Positions 28,107-35,294 of a stretch of 35,295 nt of DNA are shown here, piece by piece. Each line of letters opens with the position of its first letter. Position 1 is the stretch's first letter. This DNA is from DATJPY01 sp035506135. Its GTDB lineage: Bacteria; Myxococcota_A; UBA9160; PR03. Location of the stretch: positions 1 to 35,295 of the forward strand of contig DATJPY010000017.1 of the NCBI GenBank assembly GCA_035506135.1, read 5' to 3'. The position numbers and the translations under genes were made by a program. The notes below the pieces were generated by a model. The model was not told the DNA's origin and did no database searches. It saw only the letters and a list, made by a program, of their open reading frames with translations.

Positions 28107-28113
28107 CCACGGC

Positions 28114-29094
28114 GTGCGCCGGTCGCTCCTCGCTGTGCTGCTGGCGATGCTCCTCCCTGCGTCACCGGCGAGCGCGGGCGCGCCGACGTACTTGGCCGTC
28201 CCCGCCGAGTCGAATCCGCTCGCCACCGTCGACGTGGGCATGGACTCCGTCGCCGCCTTCGGCGATCTCGACGGCGACGGCGACCTGGACCTGGTCGCGG
28301 GCGCGCGCGACGGCACGCTCTCCTACTTCCAGAACACGGGCAGCGCGAAGAGCCCGACCTTCACGGCCGTGAGCGGCCCGGGGACTCCGCTCGACGGCGT
28401 CTCGGTCACCGAGTACTCGGCGCCCGCGCTGGTCGACCTCGACGGCGACGGCGACCTCGACCTCGTGGTCGGGGAGCACACCACGGGCTTCCACTACTTC
28501 GAGAACACCGGCACGCCGCAGGCGCCCGCCTTCGTCGAGCGCACCGGCACGGCGAACCCGTTCGATGGACTCGACGCCGGCGACGTCCCGATCCCCGCCT
28601 TCGCGGATCTCGACGGCGACGGCGACTTCGATCTGGTGGCCGGCTCCGCCGACGGCACCTTCCGCTACTTCGAGAACACGGGTACGGCGCAGGCGCCCGT
28701 CTTCGCCGCGCGCACCGGCACGGCGAATCCTCTCGACGGCCTGGGCGTCACCTCCTTCTCGTCCGCCGCGCTCGCGGACCTCGAAGGCGACGGCGACTTC
28801 GATCTGGTGTCGGGCGCCGACGCCGGCGACTTCCACTACTTCGAGAACACCGGGAGCCCGACGAGCCCGGCGTTCGTCGAGCAGACCGGCTCCGCGAACC
28901 CCTTCGCCGGGCTTACCACGCCCGTCTTCTTCTCGAGCGGGAGCCTCGCGAACCTCTACGGTGACACCGCGCCGGCCCTGATCGCCGGGATGTCGAACGG
29001 AACGTTCGTGCTGTTCCGCGCGCCCGAGCCCGGCGCCGCGCCGCTCGCCGCCGCCGCGGTATTCGCCCTGCTCGCCATTCGCCGCCGGCGCTAA
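28114..29094 (+). CDS. Secreted VCBS/FG-GAP-repeat protein with PEP-CTERM tail
   Basis: A 326-residue protein starting at a GTG. The signal peptide is RRSLLAVLLAMLLPASPASA. Four VCBS/FG-GAP blades of about 60 residues repeat the pattern AFGDLDGDGDLDLVAGARDG, then YFxNTGxxxxPxFxxxxG, with calcium-type DLDGDGD loops. The pattern resembles integrin-like propellers. The fourth blade has DLEGDGDF and a fifth is degenerate (NLYGDTAPALIAG). The C-terminus APEPGAAPLAAAAVFALLAIRRRR is a PEP-CTERM sorting tail. Likely a surface-attached protein; a binding or structural role is inferred. It is divergent from DUF456. Confidence 0.88.
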   Translation: MRRSLLAVLLAMLLPASPASAGAPTYLAVPAESNPLATVDVGMDSVAAFGDLDGDGDLDLVAGARDGTLSYFQNTGSAKSPTFTAVSGPGTPLDGVSVTEYSAPALVDLDGDGDLDLVVGEHTTGFHYFENTGTPQAPAFVERTGTANPFDGLDAGDVPIPAFADLDGDGDFDLVAGSADGTFRYFENTGTAQAPVFAARTGTANPLDGLGVTSFSSAALADLEGDGDFDLVSGADAGDFHYFENTGSPTSPAFVEQTGSANPFAGLTTPVFFSSGSLANLYGDTAPALIAGMSNGTFVLFRAPEPGAAPLAAAAVFALLAIRRRR

Positions 29095-29116
29095 GATCGA
29101 GGCCGTAGAGCCGCCG

Positions 29117-29998
29117 ATGGCCGAGATCCTCTACTGCGCGTTCCCGCTCTTCATCGCGCTCCTCTTGCTGGAGCGTGCGCGGATCCGGCGCGCGCGGGCG
29201 GAGGGTCGCGGCGACCTGCGCGGCTACCTCGGTCCCGACACGCGCGCGAGCCTCTGGATGGGCGTCGGCAACGTGCTGATCTCTGCGGCGCTCGGCGGCG
29301 CCGTCTTCGCGCTGTACTTCTGGCTCTACGGGCACCGGCTCTTCTCGATCGGCACCGGCGCCGCGGCGTGGGTGCTGCTCTTCTTCGCCGAGGACTTCAC
29401 GTACTACGCGTGGCACCGGAGCTCGCACGAGGTCCGCCTCCTCTGGGCCGCCCACGTGAACCACCACTCGAGCGAGTACTTCAACTACTCGACGGCGCTG
29501 CGGCAGTCCTACACCACGCCGCTCACCGTCCCGCTCTTCTACTGGTGGCTCCCGCTGCTGGGCTTCCATCCGCTGATGATCATGACACAGATCTCGGTCT
29601 CGCTGATCTACCAGTTCTGGATCCACACCGAGCTGATCGACCGGATGCCGGCCTGGTTCGAGGCGGTGTTCAACACGCCGTCGCACCACCGCGTCCACCA
29701 CGGCTCCAACGTCGAGTACCTGGACCGCAACCACGGTGGCATCCTGATCGTGTGGGACCGGCTCTTCGGCACCTTCGAGCCGGAGCGCGCGCGCGTCCGG
29801 TACGGCCTCACCAAGAACATCCACACCTTCGCGATCGTGCGCATCGCCTTCCACGAGTGGCTGGCGATCGCCCGCGATGCGCTCGCCGCGCCGGGCTGGC
29901 GCGCGCGCCTCGGCTACGCGCTCGCGCCGCCCGGCTGGAGCCCCGACGGGTCGACGCTCACCGCGCCGCAGCTCCGCGCCCAGGCCGGCCTCCGCTAG
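29117..29998 (+). CDS. Sterol desaturase/fatty acid hydroxylase family protein
   Basis: A 293-residue integral membrane di-iron enzyme. It has four or more membrane segments, and the eight-His pattern is visible in HRSSH (about residue 100), HVNHHSSE (about 113) and PSHHRVHHG (about 190), with RNHGGILIVWDRLFGTF, typical of the family. It inserts hydroxyl groups or double bonds into sterols, fatty acyl chains or similar lipids; the substrate is not evident. A TAAGAT box that overlaps the upstream stop codon (29092-29097) may be its -10. A hairpin follows the stop codon. Confidence 0.9.
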   Translation: MAEILYCAFPLFIALLLLERARIRRARAEGRGDLRGYLGPDTRASLWMGVGNVLISAALGGAVFALYFWLYGHRLFSIGTGAAAWVLLFFAEDFTYYAWHRSSHEVRLLWAAHVNHHSSEYFNYSTALRQSYTTPLTVPLFYWWLPLLGFHPLMIMTQISVSLIYQFWIHTELIDRMPAWFEAVFNTPSHHRVHHGSNVEYLDRNHGGILIVWDRLFGTFEPERARVRYGLTKNIHTFAIVRIAFHEWLAIARDALAAPGWRARLGYALAPPGWSPDGSTLTAPQLRAQAGLR

Positions 29999-30023
29999 GA
30001 GGCCGACTCGAGAGTCGGCCTCC
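29998..30023 (+). terminator. Perfect hairpin after the fatty acid hydroxylase gene
   Basis: GGAGGCCGACTC (29998-30009) pairs with GAGTCGGCCTCC (30012-30023). The stem has about 11 pairs with a four-base loop and begins within the stop codon. No T run follows, so its role as a terminator is likely but not certain. Confidence 0.55.
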
Positions 30024-30067
30024 GCGCAGTGAGGCGGAGTCTGCGGAGCCGAACGAAGGTCATCAGC
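30024..30067 (+). repeat. Possible diverged intergenic copy of the prmC/hisF repeat
   Basis: The stretch GCCGAACGAAGGTCATCAGC (30048-30067) matches GGCGAGCGAAGCTCATCAGG in prmC at 16 of 20 bases. It is preceded by CGCGCAGTGAG (prmC: CGCGCAGCGAG). The left part of the element is missing. GC-rich sequence bias could produce part of this match. Confidence 0.35.
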
Positions 30068-30102
30068 TAGCATCCGCCTCGCGCCCGCCGAGGAGGAAGT
30101 TC

Positions 30103-31074
30103 GTGCAGAAGGAAGAGGCCTCGCGCTTCGGATTCGACTCGACCGCCGCCGACGTCGCGGCCGGTATCGACCTTTCCGGCAAGACCGCCGTGATCACGGG
30201 CGCTTCGGGAGGTCTCGGCGCCGAGAGCGCGCGGGTGCTGGCCAGCCGCGGCGCCAAGGTGGTGATCGGCGCGCGCGACGTCGCCAAGGCCGAGAAGGTC
30301 GCTGCCGAAATCCGCACCGCGACCGGCCGGAGCGACGCGGCCGAGGTCGCCGCGCTCGAGCTCGGCTCGCGCTCGAGCATCCGCACGTTCGCCGAGTCCG
30401 TGCTGATCTCGCATCCGAAGATCCACATCCTGATCAACAACGCGGGCGTCATGGCGTGCCCGCTGCAGCGCATCGAGCACGGCTACGAGATGCAGCTCGG
30501 TACCAACCACCTGGGACACTTCCTGCTCGCGGGGCTGCTCGCCCCCGCACTTCGACGCGCGGCACCCGCGCGTGTCGTGTGCGTGAGCTCGAGCGGCCAC
30601 CGCTTCTCGACCGTGCACTTCGACGACCCGCACTACGAGAAGCGCCCGTACGACAAGTGGGAGGCCTACGGCCAGTCGAAGACCGCCAACATCTGGCACG
30701 CGCTCGAGCTCGATCGGCGAATGGCACCCCACGGTGTGCACGCCGTCGCGATCCACCCGGGCGCGATCATGACGGAGCTCGGTCGCCACCTGCAGCCCGA
30801 GGACATCAAGACGCTGCAAGCACGCGCATCGGGAGGCGGGGGGATCCGCTGGAAGCAGGTGCCGCAGGGGGCGGCGACGCAGGTCTGGGCGGCGACCGCG
30901 CCCGAGCTCGAGGGCCGCGGCGGCCTCTACCTCGAGGACAGCCACGTCGCCGGTCCCTCGACGGACCTGAACGCGCAGCGCGGCTACGCGCCCTGGGCCT
31001 TCGACCGCGAGGGCGCGGCGCGCCTCTGGCCGCTGTCGGAGCAGATGGTCGGCGCGAAGTTCGACCTGAGCTAG
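30103..31074 (+). CDS. Short-chain dehydrogenase/reductase (retinol dehydrogenase/protochlorophyllide reductase-like)
   Basis: A 323-residue classical-type SDR starting at a GTG with a strong GAGGAGGAAG Shine-Dalgarno. The nucleotide motif is AVITGASGGLGAESARVLAS and the structural motif is ILINNAGVM. Catalytic Ser lies in VVCVSSSGHRFS, and Tyr and Lys in EAYGQSKTANIWHALEL. The long C-terminal part (GRHLQPEDIKTLQ, WAATAPELEGRGGLYLEDSHV) is like that of the retinol dehydrogenase/WW-domain oxidoreductase subgroup. Substrates are probably hydrophobic alcohols or ketones. It follows the fatty acid hydroxylase by about 100 bases and precedes the convergent TetR gene. Confidence 0.9.
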   Translation: MQKEEASRFGFDSTAADVAAGIDLSGKTAVITGASGGLGAESARVLASRGAKVVIGARDVAKAEKVAAEIRTATGRSDAAEVAALELGSRSSIRTFAESVLISHPKIHILINNAGVMACPLQRIEHGYEMQLGTNHLGHFLLAGLLAPALRRAAPARVVCVSSSGHRFSTVHFDDPHYEKRPYDKWEAYGQSKTANIWHALELDRRMAPHGVHAVAIHPGAIMTELGRHLQPEDIKTLQARASGGGGIRWKQVPQGAATQVWAATAPELEGRGGLYLEDSHVAGPSTDLNAQRGYAPWAFDREGAARLWPLSEQMVGAKFDLS

Positions 31075-31082
31075 GGGCCGGT

Positions 31083-31204
31083 GCGGGAGGAGGCTCGCGC
31101 AGCGCCTGCGGTCGGGCGAATCGAGGGCCGCACGCGAAGCGTGCGGCCCTCGGGCGACCGCCGGCCGAAGGCCGGCCGTGGGCGCGGAGCGAGCCTCCTC
31201 CCGC
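31083..31204. repeat. Nested inverted repeat between convergent genes
   Basis: A perfect 16-base outer arm, GCGGGAGGAGGCTCGC (31083-31098) with its complement at 31189-31204, encloses two perfect hairpins. The first is GAGGGCCGCACGC/GCGTGCGGCCCTC (31123-31135 with 31139-31151), extended by one pair. The second is GCCGGCC/GGCCGGC (31160-31166 with 31170-31176). Both loops are GAA. The element lies between the SDR stop and the TetR stop, so it can act as a bidirectional terminator. The three-stem layout is more elaborate than a simple terminator needs. Confidence 0.75.
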
Positions 31205-31225
31205 GCCGGGCGTAGTGCGCGTCGG

Positions 31226-31915
31226 TCAGCGGGCGGGAGGTCCCAGCAGCATACGCACCACGGCGTCGGCGTGCGCCTCGGCGAAGCCCTCGCTCGCCGG
31301 ATCGACCCCCATGACGTAGGCGCACTCGGGAGCCTGGCTGAAGAGGAGCCCGGCCGCGCCGAGGGCGATGTAGTGGAGGCTCGCGGCCGGCAGGTCCGGG
31401 ATGACGCCCTCGGCCTGCGCTCGCTCGGCCGCCTGCCGGAACGCCGCAGTCATCGGCTTCACGTAGCGATCTGCGAGCCAGCGCATGCGAGTCCCGTCGC
31501 GCTTTCCCTCGTCATTCATCAGCCTCATGAAGGCAGGACGCCGCGCGACGAAGCGCACGAAGCCGCGCAGCAGCGACTCGAGCCGCTGCCGCTCGCTCGC
31601 CGGCTCGGCTCCGGCGCGGGGCGCCGCGAGGCTGCCGAGCTCCTGCTGCAGCTCCTCGAACGCCCGCGACACCGCCTCGCGCCAGAGCGGCTCCTTGCCC
31701 TCGAAGTAGTAGGCGAGGAGCCCCAGGTTCGCGCCCGCTCGGTCGGCGATCTCGCGCGTGCGCGCGCCGTCGAAGCCGCGCTCGGCGAAGACCTCGAGCG
31801 CGGCGGCGAGGATCCGCTCGCGGGTCGCCTCCTCGCGGCCCGTCGCCGGGCGCCGGGGCCTGCGCGTGGAGGGGCGGGGCCGGGCCCGCCGCGGCTCTCG
31901 CCTCGCATTACTCAC
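31226..31915 (-). CDS. TetR/AcrR family transcriptional regulator
   Basis: A 229-residue regulator. After a basic, disordered N-terminus of about 25 residues, the TetR_N HTH domain reads TRERILAAALEVFAERGFDGARTREIADRAGANLGLLAYYFEGKE (about residues 27-70), with the usual YYF motif. The ligand-binding part holds EELQQELGSLAAP, LLRGFVRFVARRPAFMRLMNDE and LPAASLHYIALGAAGLLFSQAPE, like the CecR/TetR_C_36-type regulators. The start is a GTG at 31915, only about 18 bases from the predicted transcription start. It is divergent from the VOC-monooxygenase-SDR operon and probably represses it and itself. The inducer is unknown, perhaps the aromatic or lipid substrate. Confidence 0.88.
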   Translation of the reverse strand: MSNARREPRRARPRPSTRRPRRPATGREEATRERILAAALEVFAERGFDGARTREIADRAGANLGLLAYYFEGKEPLWREAVSRAFEELQQELGSLAAPRAGAEPASERQRLESLLRGFVRFVARRPAFMRLMNDEGKRDGTRMRWLADRYVKPMTAAFRQAAERAQAEGVIPDLPAASLHYIALGAAGLLFSQAPECAYVMGVDPASEGFAEAHADAVVRMLLGPPAR

Positions 31916-31956
31916 TTGACCAATTCGCCATCGATCGGTATTATACAAACGAGTAA
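31908..31956. promoter_or_regulatory. Candidate TetR operator half-sites
   Basis: TTACTCACTTG (31908-31918) and CAAACGAGTAA (31946-31956) form an inverted repeat, 9 of 11 positions matching, with a 27-base gap. They flank both -10 boxes. This places a bound regulator over both divergent promoters. The spacing is longer than a simple TetR palindrome, so each may bind a separate dimer. Confidence 0.4.
31916..31944 (+). promoter_or_regulatory. Strong sigma-70-type promoter of the VOC-monooxygenase-SDR operon
   Basis: TTGACC (31916-31921), 17 bases, then TATTAT (31939-31944). This is the closest match to the sigma-70 consensus in the window. The leader contains a run of eight C (31968-31975) before the Shine-Dalgarno GAAGGAA. 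Confidence 0.7.
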
Positions 31957-31967
31957 ACGCCAGTCCA
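31940..31967 (-). promoter_or_regulatory. Promoter of the tetR gene, overlapping the divergent promoter
   Basis: On the - strand a perfect TATAAT (31940-31945) is preceded after 16 bases by TGGACT (31962-31967). Its -10 box shares five bases with that of the opposite promoter, so polymerase can occupy only one at a time. Confidence 0.55.
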
Positions 31968-31990
31968 CCCCCCCCAAGCGAAGGAATCCC

Positions 31991-32596
31991 ATGACGACTC
32001 CCTCCGTCGCCGGCCGCCGGCTCAGCCTGAGCCACCTCGGCATCTGCTGCTTCGACCTGCCGAGGATGGTTTCGTTCTACACCGAGGTGCTGGGGATGAC
32101 GCAGAGCGATCGCGGCGCGCTCCCGCCGCCGATCGGCGCCGAGCTCGTCTTCCTCACCACCGATCCCGCCGAGCACCACCAGCTCGTGCTGGTGTCGGGC
32201 CGCAAGGAGGGCGAGGTCCAGAACGGGCCCGCGCTCGGCGGGAGCTTCGGCAGCGCGATCTTCCAGCTCTCGTTCCGAATGGAGGACCTCGGCGCGCTGC
32301 GGCGGGTGCGCGACCGCCTCGCCGACGCCGGCTGCAAGCACCTGATCCCGGTGAGCCACGGCAACGCCTGGTCGCTCTACACGCGCGACCCGGAGGGCAA
32401 CGCGCTCGAGTTCGTCGTCGACAGCCCCTGGTACGTGCACCAGCCGTGCGGCGAGCCGCTCGACCTCTCGCTCGACGACGCCGAGATCCTGCGCAGGACG
32501 AAGGCGCTGTGCGACGCGAAGGGCGGCGAGCCTTACGAGGCGTGGCGCGGGCGGATCGCGCGCCAGATCGCCGACGACCAGGCCGGCCTGCGCTAG
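31991..32596 (+). CDS. VOC family protein (extradiol dioxygenase/glyoxalase-like)
   Basis: A 201-residue protein with paired beta-alpha-beta-beta-beta modules. The likely metal ligands are His in LSHLGICCFD, His in AEHHQLVLVSG and Glu in GNALEFVVDSPWYV, which fits the two-His-one-Glu set of extradiol dioxygenases. The C-terminal tail CGEPLDLSLDDAEILRRTKAL is typical of a catechol-dioxygenase-like subgroup. Ring cleavage of a hydroxylated aromatic is likely given the neighbouring monooxygenase, but not proven. It is the first gene of the TetR-controlled operon, with three bases between its stop and the next ATG. Confidence 0.87.
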   Translation: MTTPSVAGRRLSLSHLGICCFDLPRMVSFYTEVLGMTQSDRGALPPPIGAELVFLTTDPAEHHQLVLVSGRKEGEVQNGPALGGSFGSAIFQLSFRMEDLGALRRVRDRLADAGCKHLIPVSHGNAWSLYTRDPEGNALEFVVDSPWYVHQPCGEPLDLSLDDAEILRRTKALCDAKGGEPYEAWRGRIARQIADDQAGLR

Positions 32597-32599
32597 GCC

Positions 32600-34246
32600 A
32601 TGGAGCCGCGCACCGACATCCCCGTGCTGATCGTCGGCGCCGGGCCCACCGGCATGACCGCCGCGATCCTGCTGGCGCGCCAGGGGATCCGGAGCCTCCT
32701 CGTCGAGCGAAACACGTCCCTGCGTCGCGCGCCGGCGGCGCACGTGGTGAACGCGCGCACCTTCGAGATCTTGCGCTCGGCCGGAGTCGACATGGAGGCG
32801 ATCGCCGCGGCCTGCAAGGACCCGCGCGACGCCGGTGCCGTCCGCTGGGTCATGACCCTCGACGGCGAGGAGCTCGGCGCGCTCCCCTTCGAGCGGCAGG
32901 GCGACGAGGTGCTCGCGGTGACCCCGACGCCGCTGCGGAACCTGTCGCAGCATCGCCTCGAGCCCATCCTGTACGAGCACCTCGGCAAGCAGCCGAACGC
33001 CTCGATCCGTCTCGGGCTCGAGTGGGTGGCCGCGGAGCAGGACGCCGAGGGCGTGACGTCGCGGCTCCGCGACGCCACAACGGGCGAGCGTCTCGAGGTC
33101 CGCAGCCGCTGGCTCCTCGCTGCCGACGGCGCGGGGAGCCCCGTCCGCAAGGCGCTCGGCATCGAGCCCGTGGGGCCGCCGCGGCTCGCGTCGTTCCTGA
33201 CCCTCCACTTCGCTGCGAATCTGCGCCCGCTCGTCGGCGCGCGACCGGCTGTCCTGTACTGGGTCTGCGACCCGAGCGCGCGCGGCACCTTCGTCGCGCA
33301 CGACATCGACCGCGAGTGGGTCTTCATGCACCCCCTGGACCCCGACCGGGAGGCGCTCTCGGACTACACCGAAGAGCGATGCGCCGGGATCGTGCGGCGC
33401 GCGATCGGGAGCGCGGAGGTCGCCTTCGAGATCCGCACCCTCTCGACCTGGACCATGTCGGCGCAGGTCGCCGAGCGCTACCGCCACGGCCGCGCCTTCC
33501 TGCTGGGCGACGCCGCACACCGCTTCCCGCCGACGGGCGGGCTCGGCCTCAACACCGGCGTCCAGGACGCGCACAACCTGGCGTGGAAGCTCGCGGCCGT
33601 GGAGTCGGGCTGGGCGGAGCCCGCGCTCCTCGAGAGCTACGAGCTCGAGCGCCGGCCTGTCGCGCGCGAGAACGCCGACGTGAGCCTCCGCAACGCCGGT
33701 CGCATGCTCGAGGTGTTCCAGGCGCTCGGGCCCGCGAGCGACGGCGATCGCGGGCGCGTGCGCGCCGCGATCGCAAACCAGGCCGAGCACTTCGACATGC
33801 TGGGCCTCCAGCTCGGCTTCCAGTACGAGGACGGGGCGATCGTGCCCGACGGCACCGCGCGCTCTGCGATCGCGAATCCCGTGCGCGAGCTCGTGCACTC
33901 GGGCCGTCCCGGCGCGCGCCTCCCGCACGCGTGGATCCCTGGCGCGCCCGCGCCGCGCTCGACCCTCGACCTCGTCGCGCCCGATCGCTTCCTCCTCGTC
34001 GCCGGTGCGGAGGGCGGCGCCTGGCTCGCCGCCGCGGCAGCGATCGAGAGCGTGCCGCTCTCGTGTGCCGCGATCGGCTGCGACGTCGCCGATCCCGGCG
34101 GCGCGTGGAGCGAGGCGCTCGGGATCGAACCGAACGGCGCGGTCCTGGTGCGCCCGGACCAGCACGTCGCCTGGCGCGCGCGCAGCCGGGTCGCCGATCC
34201 TCGCTCGACACTGCTCGGCGTCATCGATCGCATCCGAGGACGCTGA
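32600..34246 (+). CDS. FAD-dependent aromatic monooxygenase (PheA/TfdB family)
   Basis: A 548-residue group A flavoprotein hydroxylase. The FAD site is VLIVGAGPTGMTAAILLARQG. The DG motif is LLAADGAGSPVRKALG. The GD motif is FLLGDAAHRFPPTGGLGLNTGVQDAHNLAWKL. The C-terminal thioredoxin-like domain ends ALGIEPNGAVLVRPDQHVAWRAR, as in phenol and chlorophenol hydroxylases. It would use NAD(P)H and oxygen to hydroxylate an aromatic ring or another activated substrate. It lies between the VOC gene and an SDR gene, which suggests a short catabolic or modification route. Confidence 0.9.
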   Translation: MEPRTDIPVLIVGAGPTGMTAAILLARQGIRSLLVERNTSLRRAPAAHVVNARTFEILRSAGVDMEAIAAACKDPRDAGAVRWVMTLDGEELGALPFERQGDEVLAVTPTPLRNLSQHRLEPILYEHLGKQPNASIRLGLEWVAAEQDAEGVTSRLRDATTGERLEVRSRWLLAADGAGSPVRKALGIEPVGPPRLASFLTLHFAANLRPLVGARPAVLYWVCDPSARGTFVAHDIDREWVFMHPLDPDREALSDYTEERCAGIVRRAIGSAEVAFEIRTLSTWTMSAQVAERYRHGRAFLLGDAAHRFPPTGGLGLNTGVQDAHNLAWKLAAVESGWAEPALLESYELERRPVARENADVSLRNAGRMLEVFQALGPASDGDRGRVRAAIANQAEHFDMLGLQLGFQYEDGAIVPDGTARSAIANPVRELVHSGRPGARLPHAWIPGAPAPRSTLDLVAPDRFLLVAGAEGGAWLAAAAAIESVPLSCAAIGCDVADPGGAWSEALGIEPNGAVLVRPDQHVAWRARSRVADPRSTLLGVIDRIRGR

Positions 34247-34274
34247 GCGCGCCCGCGCTTGGAAGGGAGGGAGC

Positions 34275-35054
34275 ATGGACCTCGGAATCGCCGGGCGGCG
34301 CGCGATCGTGTGCGCATCGAGTCGCGGGCTCGGGCGCGCGTGCGCCGAGGCGCTCGCCGCGGAGGGCGCCTCGGTCGTCGTGAACGGCCGCGACGCGGCG
34401 AAGCTCGAGGCCACCGCGCGCGAGATCCGCGCGAAGACCGGTGCCGAGGTCACCGCGGTCGCGGCGGACCTGTGCAGCGAGGACGGCCGGGCGAAGCTCC
34501 TGGCCGCGTGTCCCGCCCCCGACATCCTCGTCAACAACAACGGCGGCCCGCCCCCCGGTCGCTTCGAGGACTGGGATCACGCGCGCTGGCTCGCCGCGCT
34601 CGAAGCCAACCTGCTCGCGCCGGTCCTGTTGATCCGCGCGGTCGTCGGCGGCATGCGCCAGCGCCGCTTCGGCCGCATCGTCAACATCACCTCGGCGATG
34701 GTGAAGGCGCCCCACGCAGCGATGGGTCTCTCCACGGCGGCCCGCAGCGGGCTCACGGCCGTGTGCAAGGCGCTCTCGAAGGAGGTCGTGCGCGACAACG
34801 TCACCATCAACAACCTCCTCCCGGAGCGCATCGACACCGACCGCCAGCGCATGATGGCGGAGCTGCGCGCGAAGACGGGCGGCGTCTCGCTCGAGCAGGC
34901 CTACACCGAGATGGCGGCGAGCATCGCTGCCGGCCGCCTCGGCACGCCGGGCGAGCTCGGCGCCGCCTGCGCCTGGCTCTGCAGCGCGCAGGCCGGCTAC
35001 ATCTCCGGCCAGAACCTCCAGCTCGACGGCGGCTCGTATCCCGGATTGATTTGA
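34275..35054 (+). CDS. SDR family protein lacking the catalytic YxxxK motif
   Basis: A 259-residue FabG-like SDR with a strong Shine-Dalgarno (GGAAGGGAGGG). The cofactor motif is VCASSRGLGRACAEAL, with DILVNNNGGPPPGRFEDW instead of the usual NNAG. The strand with the catalytic Ser is present (RIVNITSAMVK). The normal YxxxK is replaced by Leu152-STA-Ala156-Arg (MGLSTAARSGL). A subgroup of SDRs shares NNNGGPP and L-S-x-A-A-R, so this is a family trait and not a local defect. The end TPGELGAACAWLCSAQAGYISGQNLQLDGG is typical. It is the last gene of the TetR-controlled operon. Confidence 0.9.
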   Translation: MDLGIAGRRAIVCASSRGLGRACAEALAAEGASVVVNGRDAAKLEATAREIRAKTGAEVTAVAADLCSEDGRAKLLAACPAPDILVNNNGGPPPGRFEDWDHARWLAALEANLLAPVLLIRAVVGGMRQRRFGRIVNITSAMVKAPHAAMGLSTAARSGLTAVCKALSKEVVRDNVTINNLLPERIDTDRQRMMAELRAKTGGVSLEQAYTEMAASIAAGRLGTPGELGAACAWLCSAQAGYISGQNLQLDGGSYPGLI

Positions 35055-35106
35055 GCCGACGGGGCGGGGCGGAGTCTTCCGGCTCGCTGCTAGGATCGAG
35101 CCCCAC

Positions 35107-35180
35107 GGGCCCTTAGCTCAGCGGTCAGAGCACCCGGCTCATAACCGGTGTCGTCCCTGGTTCGAATCCAGGAGGGCCCA
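35107..35180 (+). tRNA. tRNA with CAT anticodon (tRNA-Ile2 more likely than tRNA-Met)
   Basis: The cloverleaf is: acceptor GGGCCCT (35107-35113) with AGGGCCC (35173-35179), D arm GCTC/GAGC, anticodon loop CTCATAA (35138-35144), and T arm CCTGG-TTCGAAT-CCAGG (35156-35172). The acceptor and D-arm start (GGGCCCTTAGCTCAG) match the usual tRNA-Ile2, whose C34 becomes lysidine. The 3' side of the anticodon stem has one extra base or a C-T mismatch (35149), and no CCA is encoded. A TAGGAT box at 35091-35096 may be the -10 element. Confidence 0.9.
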
Positions 35181-35195
35181 CGCCTAAAGCACCGC

Positions 35196-35294
35196 TCAGA
35201 CTGCGCGCAGCGCGTCTGCTTCGGTTCCTTCGAGCGCCTCGCTCTCGAGCCGCTTGTGCACGAAGGCGCTCACTGCGCGGTAGACCCGGCGGCT
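35196..35294 (-). CDS. C-terminal end of an unidentified protein (truncated by the window)
   Basis: The last 32 residues of a gene whose start lies beyond the window: SRRVYRAVSAFVHKRLESEA, then LEGTEADALRAV and the stop. The sequence has coding-type third positions and looks like an amphipathic helix, but it is too short to name. It converges with the tRNA gene, whose end is 15 bases away. Confidence 0.6.
   Translation of the reverse strand, partial: SRRVYRAVSAFVHKRLESEALEGTEADALRAV

Noticed and set aside
25555..28110. A fused 851-codon protein on the - strand
   Set aside because: It is one open frame in which only the last 197 codons are a real gene (sulfotransferase). The oxidoreductase and DUF456 lie in other frames with their own starts.
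31226..34540. A 1104-codon open frame on the - strand covering tetR and the VOC and monooxygenase genes
   Set aside because: Only its last 229 codons (tetR) match a family. The rest is antisense to genes with clear motifs and is a product of high GC content.
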